Origin: Phycisphaeraceae bacterium
GTDB taxonomy: Bacteria; Planctomycetota; Phycisphaerae; Phycisphaerales; UBA1924
Assembly (NCBI GenBank): GCA_019454185.1
Contig: CP075368.1
Location: 930,001 to 994,000 of the forward strand
Direction of reading: 5' to 3'
DNA: 64,000 bases
Shown: positions 15,963-24,536 of the stretch, one piece after another
Numbering within the stretch: the stretch's first letter is position 1
Layout: each line of letters begins with the position of its first letter
Position numbers and translations under genes: made by a program
The notes under the pieces: generated by a model
What the model was told of the DNA's origin: nothing
The model's database searches: none
Seen by the model: only the letters and a program-made list of their open reading frames with translations

Positions 15963-17009
15963 ATGGCACTGATCCTGCTCGGGATTGATGAGGCCGGTTA
16001 CGGACCCCTGCTGGGGCCACTATCCGTCGGCGCGGCCGCACTCCGGGCAGGCAACTGGTCGGATGGAGACCCCGCTCCTGATTTCTGGAAACTCCTCTCC
16101 ACCGCTGTGTGCAAAGAACCCCGCGAGGCCAAGGGCGCAAACCCGCGCATCCCAGTCGCCGACTCGAAGAAACTCAAGCTCGCCAACTCCGTGACTACCC
16201 GTCACCCTCTGGTGCATCTTGAACGCGCCGTCCTCTCCTTCATGCGATTCGCAGAAGGGGCCGCTCCCGATCTCCCCGCCGATGATGCGGCCCTGTTTGA
16301 CAAACTCGGCGTCGAGCTTGAGCGGCGTCCGTGGTACCAAGAGGTGAAGCCCACGCCGGTCCCAGTCGGCTCGTCCGCACAGTCGATTGCCATCGGTTCG
16401 AACTCGCTCGGCGCGGCGTTGGAAAACGCGTCTGTTGACTGCCTCGGACTCTGGTGCCGCACCATCGGCGAGACCCGCTTCAACGCCATCGTCGGCGAGA
16501 CCGGATCCAAGGCCGAGGCCACCGTGCTGGCGATCGGTGAGTATCTCCGCATGGCCTTCGAGAAGTGGGGGAGTGGCAAGCAGGGCGAGCTACGCATCGT
16601 CTGCGACCGCCAGGGCGGACGCACCGACTATGCCCCCATGCTCGCCCGCGAGTGCCGCTCGCGCTCAGATGGCGCCACGCGTTGGACCGCTTCCGTGAAA
16701 GTGCTCGAAGAGTCCGACCGCTGCTGCCGCTACGAAGTCAATGATCGCACCCGGCGCATGATCGTCACGTTTATGCCCGAAGCCGAGTCTGCCCATATGT
16801 CCGTCGCACTCGCCTCGATGGTCGCCAAGCTCGTGCGCGAACTCGCCATGGCCCGATTCAATCGCTACTGGTGCCGCCGCGCCACCGAGTTCGCCAGCAT
16901 CGATCTGAAACCCACGGCCGGTTATCGCCAGGATGCCGCACGCTGGCTCGAAGACGCGAGAGAACTTCTCACACCCGATGACCGCCGCGCCCTCATTCGC
17001 AACGCATGA
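15963..17009 (+). CDS. RNase HII-like protein
   Basis: This 348-residue protein carries the RNase HII signature GIDEAGYGPLLGPLSVGA near its N-terminus, followed by IPVADSKKLK, a match to the ADSKKL element, and later AHMSVALASMVAKLVREL, which corresponds to the SIAAASIVAKVTRD helix of RNase HII. The metal-binding Asp and Glu of the GIDEAG loop are present, and Asp in IVCDRQGGRTD is a candidate third ligand. It is much longer than RNase HII (about 200 residues), with insertions around residues 60-150. It is probably a divergent RNase H-fold nuclease acting on RNA-DNA hybrids, but the substrate is not certain. I chose the ATG at 15963 because longer frames run into the tRNA gene. ribD follows 24 bases later. 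Confidence 0.75.
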   Translation: MALILLGIDEAGYGPLLGPLSVGAAALRAGNWSDGDPAPDFWKLLSTAVCKEPREAKGANPRIPVADSKKLKLANSVTTRHPLVHLERAVLSFMRFAEGAAPDLPADDAALFDKLGVELERRPWYQEVKPTPVPVGSSAQSIAIGSNSLGAALENASVDCLGLWCRTIGETRFNAIVGETGSKAEATVLAIGEYLRMAFEKWGSGKQGELRIVCDRQGGRTDYAPMLARECRSRSDGATRWTASVKVLEESDRCCRYEVNDRTRRMIVTFMPEAESAHMSVALASMVAKLVRELAMARFNRYWCRRATEFASIDLKPTAGYRQDAARWLEDARELLTPDDRRALIRNA

Positions 17010-17033
17010 CACGCACATCCGCTCGCACCTGCT

Positions 17034-18179
17034 ATGACTGAACCAAAGCGCTATCTCGACATCGCCGCCCGTGCCGCCATCCGCGCGTTCGGTGATGTCG
17101 AGCCCAACCCGCTCGTTGGGTGCGTACTCGTCAAGGAGGACCGTATCATCGGGATCGGCCACCACAAGCGATTCGGACACCTGCACGCCGAGCGCGAGGC
17201 CCTCGCCGATGCTCGAGCCAAAGGCAACGACCCACGCGGCTCCGCGGCCTACGTCACGCTCGAGCCCTGCCGCCACTTCGGCAAGCAGCCCCCTTGCACC
17301 GATGCGCTCATCGAAGCCGGTATCGCCGAAGTCATCGCCGCACGCCCTGATCCTGCCGATGTCTCTGGTGGCGGCTTCTGCATCCTGCGCGAAGCCGGCA
17401 TCATCTGTCGCTTCGATCCCTCCTCCTCCCTCGCCACCGCGATCAGCGAGCCCTTCTGCAAACGTGTCGCCACCGGCCTCCCATGGGTCATCGCCAAGTG
17501 GGCACAGACCATCGACGGCCGCATCGCCACTCGCAGCGGCGAGAGTAAGTGGATCTCCGGCGAGCAGTCCCGAGCGCGGGTCCACAAGCTCCGCGCCCGC
17601 GTTGATGCCATGCTCACCTCGATGGGTACGGTCATCGCCGACGATCCGATGCTGACGCCCCGGGGTGTACGCCGTATCCACCGCGTCGCCACCCGCGTTG
17701 TCGTTGATACCGGCCTCGACATCGACGAGAACACCCAACTGGTTCGGACGGCAGCGGTCGTGCCGACCATCGTCTGCTGCTCCAAGGAACTCTCGACCGC
17801 GCACCTCATGGCCGACAAGGTCGAGCGCCTGGAGGCAGCGGGCGTAGAAGTCATGGGTGTGCCGCATGAGGTCCTCAGCGGGGGGCTCAACAAGGGGCTC
17901 GATCTCGAACGGCTTCTTCGCGCCCTCGTCGATCACAAGCAGATCTCCACCGTCATGGTCGAGGCCGGAGGCGGGATGCTCGGCTCCCTCCTTGAAGCCG
18001 ACCTCATCGATGAGGCGGTTGTCTATCTCGCGCCCCTCGTCCTCGGCGATGAGCAGGCCTTCAGCGCGGCCAGCGGCCGGATCGCCGCACACCTGGCCGA
18101 GGGCCGCCGCTTCAGACTGCTCCGCACCAAGCGCCTCGGCGACGACCTCGAACTGCACTATCGGCGCTCCCGAGACTAG
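17034..18179 (+). CDS. ribD: RibD: riboflavin deaminase/reductase
   Basis: This bifunctional enzyme carries out the second and third steps of riboflavin synthesis: deamination of the diaminopyrimidine, then reduction of the ribose side chain with NADPH. The N-terminal deaminase has the zinc set HAERE (His) and PCRHFGKQPPC (two Cys). The C-terminal reductase domain begins near residue 145 (LPWVIAKWAQTIDGRIATRSG, which is the shared RibD/DHFR-like start) and includes the VEAGGGMLGSLLEADL segment. The length of 381 is normal for RibD. It follows the RNase HII-like gene closely on the same strand. No other riboflavin gene is in the window. Confidence 0.97.
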   Translation: MTEPKRYLDIAARAAIRAFGDVEPNPLVGCVLVKEDRIIGIGHHKRFGHLHAEREALADARAKGNDPRGSAAYVTLEPCRHFGKQPPCTDALIEAGIAEVIAARPDPADVSGGGFCILREAGIICRFDPSSSLATAISEPFCKRVATGLPWVIAKWAQTIDGRIATRSGESKWISGEQSRARVHKLRARVDAMLTSMGTVIADDPMLTPRGVRRIHRVATRVVVDTGLDIDENTQLVRTAAVVPTIVCCSKELSTAHLMADKVERLEAAGVEVMGVPHEVLSGGLNKGLDLERLLRALVDHKQISTVMVEAGGGMLGSLLEADLIDEAVVYLAPLVLGDEQAFSAASGRIAAHLAEGRRFRLLRTKRLGDDLELHYRRSRD

Positions 18180-18187
18180 CGCAGCAT

Positions 18188-18222
18188 TTCTCTTCTCTGT
18201 GGTCTCTGTGTCTCGGTGGTGA
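18188..18222. repeat. Intergenic CTCTGTGG-type dispersed repeat
   Basis: The convergent gap between ribD and the YgfZ-like gene holds TTCTCTGTGGTCTCTGTG and a further CTCGGTGGTGAG. This low-complexity motif recurs between genes in many unrelated bacterial genomes; translated on the other strand it gives spurious TTETQRPQR-type peptides. I see one copy here and no coding role. Confidence 0.6.
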
Positions 18223-18249
18223 GTCTTCTTCTTGCTTCTTCGCGTTCTC

Positions 18250-19533
18250 TTACGATCGCTTCCAGAACGCCATCCCCGCTTGCACCGTCGCCTCCACCAT
18301 CCGTCCCTCCGCCGCCACGTAGAGCTTCGTGCCCGGCTCGCCCATCGCATACTTCACCATCGCGAACGCGACCGGCGTGCTCGAACGCATCGGGCTCACC
18401 GTCGAACTCGTGATCGCGCCGATCGGCGCGGCGTTCGGATCCGGCATCCCATCGACCGGCGCGAATACCGGTCCGCCCGTCACGGGCTGTCGGGGTGTCC
18501 CGTGCTCGTCGCGTGCATCCGCGCCATCCAGCGCCAGCGCCGCCAGCCGCACCTTGGGATGGCCCCGTGCATCCATCCGCGCCACGATCTCCTGGCCGAG
18601 ATAGCACCCCTTCTTGAACGACACGCGCGAACGCAGCACCTCATCCCCGCACTCGTGCGGCAGATTACTTGGCCCAAAGTCCAGGTTGTAGAGCGGCGTG
18701 CCCCCCTCGATCCGTGCGATGTTGAAGGCGTGCCACCCGATCGGTCGGAGCATGGGGGGCCGCGGCCTGCCCGCCGCACCAGCTGGCGCTTCCTCGTGGT
18801 CGTGCGCCAGCCCCATCAAAGCTTCATAGAGGGAGCGTGCTCCCTCCGCCGGCACGAACAACTCAAGCCCGATCTCGCCCGTCGCATCATCGCGCACAAC
18901 GGTCACGATCGAGGAACCGAAGGCGACCGTGGTCGCCTGGCCTTGCGCCAACGTGTGCAGGCGCGGGCGATCCGGTGTCGCGCCCTTCTCCGCCCCTCCC
19001 ATGACCCCCGACTTGTCCACGATGGTCTCATCGACGATCGACGCCAGCGCGTCGATCGCACGGGGCCCGTGCAGCCCCAGCCGATGCACCATCTGCGTCG
19101 CTTCCGTCAGCGTCACATCCTCCGTGATGATGTACGCATCCAATCCCTTCTTGGCGCGAGCGACTGCGTGGATGTCCATCTCCAGCACGACGCGATCGGG
19201 AAGGACGATCACCCGCATGTCGGCATCTATGCGGCCCTTGCGATTCAGCCAAAACGAGTGCCGCCAATGGAAGGGCTCCAGCCCCTCCATCTCCTGCGTG
19301 ATCATCCGCCCCAGGAACTCAAGGCGGTCCGCGCCGGTCACAACGATCACGCCGCGCTGCGGTTGGTCCATGAGTGCCGCGTGCTTGCGGATGGCGGCGT
19401 ATTCGAGTTCCAACTCGACAAACTGCTCGGCAACCATCACCGGCTCGGCGAACCCTTCGGGTGCGTCGCCATACGCCCGCATGCTCGGGTCGGCGGCTTC
19501 CATCAATGCCAGAATCGGTGAAGGTGATGCCAT
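18250..19533 (-). CDS. ygfZ: YgfZ/GcvT-like folate-binding protein
   Basis: The 427-residue protein has the aminomethyltransferase-like fold of GcvT and YgfZ. The YgfZ signature KGCYLGQEIVARMDARG, with the conserved Cys, is present near residue 312, and the N-terminal half contains the folate-binding pattern (MDQPQRGVIVVTGADRLEFL). YgfZ-type proteins use tetrahydrofolate to help build or repair iron-sulfur clusters, for example in radical SAM enzymes. An insertion rich in Ala, Pro and Gly (about 265-280) and another near 355-375 make it longer than E. coli YgfZ (326). The start is ATG at 19533; no glycine-cleavage partner genes lie nearby, which favours YgfZ over GcvT. Confidence 0.85.
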   Translation of the reverse strand: MASPSPILALMEAADPSMRAYGDAPEGFAEPVMVAEQFVELELEYAAIRKHAALMDQPQRGVIVVTGADRLEFLGRMITQEMEGLEPFHWRHSFWLNRKGRIDADMRVIVLPDRVVLEMDIHAVARAKKGLDAYIITEDVTLTEATQMVHRLGLHGPRAIDALASIVDETIVDKSGVMGGAEKGATPDRPRLHTLAQGQATTVAFGSSIVTVVRDDATGEIGLELFVPAEGARSLYEALMGLAHDHEEAPAGAAGRPRPPMLRPIGWHAFNIARIEGGTPLYNLDFGPSNLPHECGDEVLRSRVSFKKGCYLGQEIVARMDARGHPKVRLAALALDGADARDEHGTPRQPVTGGPVFAPVDGMPDPNAAPIGAITSSTVSPMRSSTPVAFAMVKYAMGEPGTKLYVAAEGRMVEATVQAGMAFWKRS

Positions 19534-19773
19534 CAAATCACTCGAATCGTTGCTCTGACGCTATGGCGACGCCGCCAGTCTCAAGCGATTCGCCCTTCCG
19601 AATGGCGCCGCGATCGACAAGCAGATTGGATGGGAACGTTCGCACACCGACCATATGCATCAGATCATGCGTGCGGGTGTTGATGTGCGTTGCAAATACG
19701 CCGCGTGATTGAATCGAGGCGTGTCAGCGCCCGCTCTCGCCGCTTCCCACGATCTCATCAACACGAGAGACAA

Positions 19774-19845
19774 AGCGGGCGAAGGGATTCGAACCCTCGA
19801 CGTTCAGCTTGGAAGGCTGACGCTCTACCACTGAGCTACGCCCGC
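19774..19845 (-). tRNA. tRNA-Gly(TCC)
   Basis: A 72-base cloverleaf reads on the minus strand: acceptor GCGGGCG/CGCCCGC, D-arm GCTCAGTGGTAGAGC, anticodon stem TCAGC/GCTGA with loop CTTCCAA (anticodon TCC), T-arm GAGGG-TTCGAAT-CCCTT. The discriminator is T, as is usual for bacterial tRNA-Gly. Confidence 0.96.
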
Positions 19846-19902
19846 GTTGGGACATCATAGCCCGCCATTGGTTTGGATCGGCGTCGGAACGTACTGAGAC
19901 GG

Positions 19903-22900
19903 TCACGGCGTGCTGCCCGGGCTCGCTCCTGTCGCACTCCATGACCATCGATCCTGAACCCGCCAGCGCCGGATGACGCCGTCGGCAGCGCCGGAATACA
20001 AGCTGCCGGATACTGGATCAAACGCGACCGACTGGACTGCCCAGACATGTCCTGAGAGTCTGAGGACTTCCGCCCGCTCGGCCAAACTCCAGAGTCTCAC
20101 AGTGGTGTCAAAGCCGGCCGTCGCCAGTCGGGAACCATCAGGTGAAAAATCAAGCCCGAGGATAGCGAGTTGATCGCCGCCCATGGTGCCGACTGCACTC
20201 CAATCTCGAGGGTCCCAGAGGCGGATCACGCCGTCCTCCCCGCTCGTCGCCACGAGCGTGCCATCCGGGTGTGTTGCGGCACACCACGCACCGTCAGCGT
20301 GACCATCGAACACTCGGGCGATTCGCCCCTCTCGCACAACAATCAGACGCCCGCTGGCGCAGGTCACAAGCCGCCAGTCCCCTCCTGCGGCGATGCCGAC
20401 CGGCGTTTCGTCTCCGAAATCAATCGACTCGACAACACGCCCTGACGCTGCGTCCACGGTCACGAGCCGATGGTCAACGGTGATTGACAAGTGTTGATCC
20501 CTGAGCAGCCCGCCCTTGGCGGCTTCTCCCACATCAACCGACCAGATCGGCTCATCGGACATCCACGCGGTGAGTCTGCCATCGTTGGTCAGACCGATGA
20601 GCGTGCTGTCTGTTTCGAAGAGTCTCAGCCCGCGGACTGCCGAGTTGTCCGACCACAGGGAGACGCCGCTCTCGGCGTCGATCTTTGCAAACGCGGGGCC
20701 TTCGCCAGCTATGAAGAGCCCATCGTGCGTTGGAAGAAGATGAGCGATGTCGGTCCGTTTCCATCGAGCCGACGTTGCTCGAGCATTGATGGACAATGTC
20801 CATGTTCTTACGAAACCGTCTCGACCGGCGGAGACCAGCCGATCCGGGCCGAGGAAGGCCAGCCCCGTCACCGTTGCCTCGTGGGCGAGGAATCGCTCGA
20901 TCTCATCGCCGGTTGAGATGTTGAAGTATCGGACGGTCGAGTCGCCGCTGCCGGTTGCGAGATGCGACCCATCGGGCGAGAGCCGGACCGCGATCACGCG
21001 GCTGCCGTGCCCTCGATAGAGAAACACCGAGCGCATGTCACTGAGCTGGTACACGCCGACCGTGCGCACGTCGTCGCCGATCGCAAGATACCGCTCGTCA
21101 CGATCGACGTCGACGCTGAGGACTGACGCATCAGTCGTCAGCAGGTGCTCAAATGCACCGCTCGCAAAATCAAGGCGGGCAACCCCGTATGTGCCGGCGA
21201 GATAGAGGCGATTGCTCTGGGGTGGGTTGGATATCGCGAGCGTGAAGCCCTCATAGGGCACTTTCCACACGGCGACCATCTCGCAATCGGGAAAAGACCA
21301 CTCTTCGATGAAGCCGGCTTGTCCGACAACCGTGACGCGGGTGCCATCATCGGACAGCAGGAGTCCGCAGGGCTGACCGACGCCCGATTCGAATGATGCA
21401 GCAACGGCTTCGCCGACCGAATGCTTGACCGTGACGCGCCCTCGCACGTCTGCGACCGCAATGACACCGTTGCTTGCTCCCGCCACAGCAACGGCAAAGC
21501 CGTCGTGGGCGGTTTGTTCTACGACCGTGCCAAGTGCTGAATCGACAACGGCGAGTCCCGCCGTGCCGTGTGATACCACGACCAAGGAACCTGTGCCCAA
21601 TGTATCGAGACCCAACTGGCCTGGGGGGAAGACCGCGGCTTCTGTGCTCGCTCGCTCGACATAGCGTCGCAGGAAAGACCATTCCCAGGCGCGAAGGTCC
21701 TCAGGGCAGGCGTCAAGGGCTCGGCGGACGCCTCGTCGATCGCCGGCAAACACCGCCGCGTGGGCGACTGCGATGTTGCTGAGACTGAGACTCCGCCGGA
21801 GCGATTCCGCGGTCGAGTCCGCTCGTTCTTTCTCTCTCGTTCGTTCTTCGAGCGCGATCCGAGCTTCTCTGTGTGCGTGCGACTCGGATTCTGCCAACCG
21901 GGCGTTCTCACGCGATTGAAGCGAAGACATCACGCCGAACGTGATCAGCGAGAGGAGGGCGAGCATGGCGACGCCAAGACTCTTTCGGTGACGATTGGCG
22001 ACTCGGAACGCGACGTACGAGAGACTGTCCCGTCTCGCCTCGATCGGCCTGCCCTCGAGATGGTTCCGTATGTCATCAGCGAGCGCGATGACAGATGAAT
22101 AGCGGCGTTCCTTCTCCGGCTCCATCGCGCGAGAGATGATGGTCTCAATGTCTCCACGAAGCTCGGGGCGAAGATCGCCCGCCAGAGGAGGGCGAGCCGA
22201 ACGCACTCGATCAAGCGCAGCAGCGAGCGGCAGACCGTCGAGTTCAAGTGGCACTCTGTCGGTCAGAAGCTCGAACAGGATCGCTCCCAGCGCATAGACA
22301 TCGCTCCGTGTATCGATCGCGGAAGGGTCACCCCACGCCTGCTCCGGGCTCATGTATTGAAGTGTGCCGACGATCTGGCCCTGCTGGGTAATCGAAGCAT
22401 CGATCCCGAAACTCTCGTCCGTGACTCGGGCGACGCCGAAATCGAGAATGCGGGGGCGCCCGACCTCGTCCACGAGGATATTGGCGGGTTTGAGATCGCG
22501 GTGGATGATGCCGCGCTGATGCGCGTGCGCGACGCCTGTACAGATCTCCAGGAAAAGATTCAGGCGTTCGCTGAGTCCCAGCTGCTTCAAGCGGGCATGG
22601 GCTGTCAGAGACACGCCACGAACGAGCTCCATCGCGATGAAGGCCTGATCCGGGTGCTCCGAATCCGCAACGCCTGCCTCGAACACCTGCGCGATCGCTG
22701 GGTGCTGGAGTCGGGCGAGTACTTGCGCCTCGAACTCGAGCCGGCGAAGAGCTCGATGTGATGTGCGCCCCGGTCGCAATGCCTTCAGTGCGACAGAACG
22801 CCGAGGCGAAGTCTGTTCTGCTTCGTAGACCGCTCCGGACCCGCCCTCTCCAAGGAGACGGATGATGCGGTAGTGCCCTCTCAACTCAGGCAAGACGCTC

Positions 22901-23127
22901 CGAATGGCCTGCTCTTGAGAATCCTCCTGCACCAACTGGGCCACGATACCCATGCCCCCGCCCCGGTCGTCGTTCTCCGCTGCATCTGCCTCGAGCATGG
23001 CAACAACGCGGCGGACAACTTGAGCAGGAGCACCAGAGGCATCAAGGAACGCCCGTCGCTCAGCAGGGTGGAGCGACGAAGCTCTCTCAAAGAGCTCCAT
23101 CGCAGACTTGTAGTCTCCATGCTGCAT
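19903..23127 (-). CDS. Ser/Thr protein kinase with WD40-like C-terminal half
   Basis: The 1074-residue protein has an N-terminal helical segment, a Hanks-type kinase (LGEGGSGAVYEAEQ glycine loop, ALK lysine, IIHRDLKPANIL, DFGVARV, GTLQYMSPEQAWG) at about residues 90-360, then a membrane helix (SLGVAMLALLSLITFGVMSS, near 387), a coiled-coil-like stretch and about ten degenerate WD40-like repeats to the end (for example GHGSRVIAVRLSPDGSHLAT, LDFSPDGSRLATAGFD and GHVWAVQSVAFDP). The kinase would be cytoplasmic and the propeller outside. It lies on the same strand as an ECF sigma gene with a globin gene between, a planctomycete arrangement in which the kinase may control the sigma factor. Target and signal are unknown. 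Confidence 0.9.
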   Translation of the reverse strand: MQHGDYKSAMELFERASSLHPAERRAFLDASGAPAQVVRRVVAMLEADAAENDDRGGGMGIVAQLVQEDSQEQAIRSVLPELRGHYRIIRLLGEGGSGAVYEAEQTSPRRSVALKALRPGRTSHRALRRLEFEAQVLARLQHPAIAQVFEAGVADSEHPDQAFIAMELVRGVSLTAHARLKQLGLSERLNLFLEICTGVAHAHQRGIIHRDLKPANILVDEVGRPRILDFGVARVTDESFGIDASITQQGQIVGTLQYMSPEQAWGDPSAIDTRSDVYALGAILFELLTDRVPLELDGLPLAAALDRVRSARPPLAGDLRPELRGDIETIISRAMEPEKERRYSSVIALADDIRNHLEGRPIEARRDSLSYVAFRVANRHRKSLGVAMLALLSLITFGVMSSLQSRENARLAESESHAHREARIALEERTREKERADSTAESLRRSLSLSNIAVAHAAVFAGDRRGVRRALDACPEDLRAWEWSFLRRYVERASTEAAVFPPGQLGLDTLGTGSLVVVSHGTAGLAVVDSALGTVVEQTAHDGFAVAVAGASNGVIAVADVRGRVTVKHSVGEAVAASFESGVGQPCGLLLSDDGTRVTVVGQAGFIEEWSFPDCEMVAVWKVPYEGFTLAISNPPQSNRLYLAGTYGVARLDFASGAFEHLLTTDASVLSVDVDRDERYLAIGDDVRTVGVYQLSDMRSVFLYRGHGSRVIAVRLSPDGSHLATGSGDSTVRYFNISTGDEIERFLAHEATVTGLAFLGPDRLVSAGRDGFVRTWTLSINARATSARWKRTDIAHLLPTHDGLFIAGEGPAFAKIDAESGVSLWSDNSAVRGLRLFETDSTLIGLTNDGRLTAWMSDEPIWSVDVGEAAKGGLLRDQHLSITVDHRLVTVDAASGRVVESIDFGDETPVGIAAGGDWRLVTCASGRLIVVREGRIARVFDGHADGAWCAATHPDGTLVATSGEDGVIRLWDPRDWSAVGTMGGDQLAILGLDFSPDGSRLATAGFDTTVRLWSLAERAEVLRLSGHVWAVQSVAFDPVSGSLYSGAADGVIRRWRVQDRWSWSATGASPGSTP

Positions 23128-23261
23128 ACTGCCGGACGCTCCTGCGGGTTTCCCCCAATAGATCAGAATAATCGAGCGAAACGCAAGGATCGGGTCAAGG
23201 GAACCCGATGCGAAATACGTTGACTCGTTGTACACTCTACCGTCACAAGGAGCCCTGTAGC

Positions 23262-23759
23262 ATGCCGCCGGTGAGTCTGCATCCCCTGTTTAGGGAAGAT
23301 TCCCGTTCTCCTCTGCCAGGGATTGTGATCGATCGCGGGCTCATCGAACGACTTAGTGCCTCCTTCAACGCTCTCAGGCCGGCGGCTGGGGATCTCGCTG
23401 CGGCCTTCTATCGGCGTTTGTTCGAAAAAGCCCCTCCTGTCCGGGAGATGTTCACGCAGCCCATTGAGATCCAGCAGCAGAAACTGGTCGCCTCACTCGA
23501 AACCATCGTTCAGTTTCTAACCGATCCCCCGGCTCAACGGGCCTTTCTTCGAGATCTCGGCAAGCGGCACGCGAACTACGGTGCGAAGCCGGAGCACTAC
23601 GACCTTGTCATCGAGACATTTCTTGAGGCCATGGAGGAAGTCACCGGGGGCCTGCTCGACCCGATGGTCAAGAACGAGTGGCGCATGGTTATGCGGCTCG
23701 TCAGCGATGCGATGATCGATGGCGCGACTCAGTCCTCGCCGACAATGAAAGCAGGGTGA
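23262..23759 (+). CDS. Single-domain globin
   Basis: This 165-residue protein is a globin-family haemoprotein: LRPAAGDLAAAFYRRLFEKAP in the A/B region, a helix around residues 60-95 (IQQQKLVASLETIVQFLTDP), then LGKRHANYGAKPEHY with the proximal His in RHANYG, and a final helix NEWRMVMRLVSDAMIDG. The pattern is that of bacterial flavohaemoglobin heads and single-domain globins, which bind oxygen or nitric oxide; no reductase domain is attached. AAGGAG, nine bases before the ATG at 23262, sets the start. It lies between the kinase and the sigma-factor gene but on the opposite strand; its promoter would share the short gap with the kinase. A sensor or NO-dioxygenase role is inference. Confidence 0.85.
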   Translation: MPPVSLHPLFREDSRSPLPGIVIDRGLIERLSASFNALRPAAGDLAAAFYRRLFEKAPPVREMFTQPIEIQQQKLVASLETIVQFLTDPPAQRAFLRDLGKRHANYGAKPEHYDLVIETFLEAMEEVTGGLLDPMVKNEWRMVMRLVSDAMIDGATQSSPTMKAG

Positions 23760-23801
23760 CCTGCACTCGGATCGCGTTCGGAACCACACCTAGCCAGATC
23801 G

Positions 23802-24362
23802 TCAGCTTTCTGACAGCTCAGCCGCGAGCCATGCCCGTGCCGCTCGCCAATCGGCTTCAACGGTACTCCTCGACACATCAAGGAGTTCCGCGACTTCTTC
23901 GACGCTCAGACCCCCGAAAAATCTGAGTTCCACGACTCTGTGCCTCCGCGGGTCCAACTCGGCGAGCTTGCTGAGCGCATCGTCCAAGGCGACAATATCC
24001 ACCCCTCCCTGGTCGGGTCCTTCGAGTTGCACCGTCTCAGCAGAGACCTTGTGTGCCTCCCCGCCTCGTCTGGCTGCTCGCTTCCGACGTGCATGGTCGG
24101 TCAGAATCTGACGCATCGCCATCGAAGCAACCGCCATGAAATGCGAGCGATTCTGGTACCCGTCCTCGGGCCGGATCAGCCGGACATACGCCTCGTGAAC
24201 GAGGGCCGTCGGCTGGAGCGTGTGGGCCTTGCTCTGGGAACTCATCGCCGCGCCGGCCATGCGCCGGAGCTCGTCGTACACAAAGGGAAGGAGCTGTTCG
24301 GCTGCCTCGCGGTCGCCGTCAGCGATCCGCTGGAGGACAAGGGTCACGTTAGCCGCGTCCAT
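23802..24362 (-). CDS. ECF sigma factor (planctomycete ECF/kinase-associated type)
   Basis: This 187-residue sigma-70-family factor has region 2 (DREAAEQLLPFVYDELRRMA, then HTLQPTALVHEAYVRL) and region 4 (LDPRRHRVVELRFFGGLSVEEVAELLDVSRSTVEADW). The LRRMAGAAMS and ALVHEAYVRL pattern is the TIGR02999-like group that is abundant in planctomycetes and acidobacteria and often lies beside Hanks kinases. ATG at 24362 follows a GGAG box. The kinase at 19903-23127 is on the same strand, so phosphorylation may control this factor; no classical anti-sigma gene is seen. Its promoter region is shared with the divergent secreted WGENIGW protein. Confidence 0.9.
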   Translation of the reverse strand: MDAANVTLVLQRIADGDREAAEQLLPFVYDELRRMAGAAMSSQSKAHTLQPTALVHEAYVRLIRPEDGYQNRSHFMAVASMAMRQILTDHARRKRAARRGGEAHKVSAETVQLEGPDQGGVDIVALDDALSKLAELDPRRHRVVELRFFGGLSVEEVAELLDVSRSTVEADWRAARAWLAAELSES

Positions 24363-24536
24363 GCAGGGCTCCGATGCGGGGTGCTGCCCCTGTGTGGGGG
24401 CTGAAGGTCTCAACCGTGGCATGATAACCGAGTCCGCGCGAGAAATGTTGGTCTACTTAGCCAAGGGGAGCGTCATCCTGCTGCGTTCCTAGGGGAAGGA
24501 CTGAACCACACGCACACCTCAAGGAAGGCACGGACC

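Noticed and set aside
16665..18350. Minus-strand open frame opposite ribD and the RNase HII-like gene
   Set aside because: It starts in the intergenic repeat and lies antisense to well-supported genes; no domain is recognisable.
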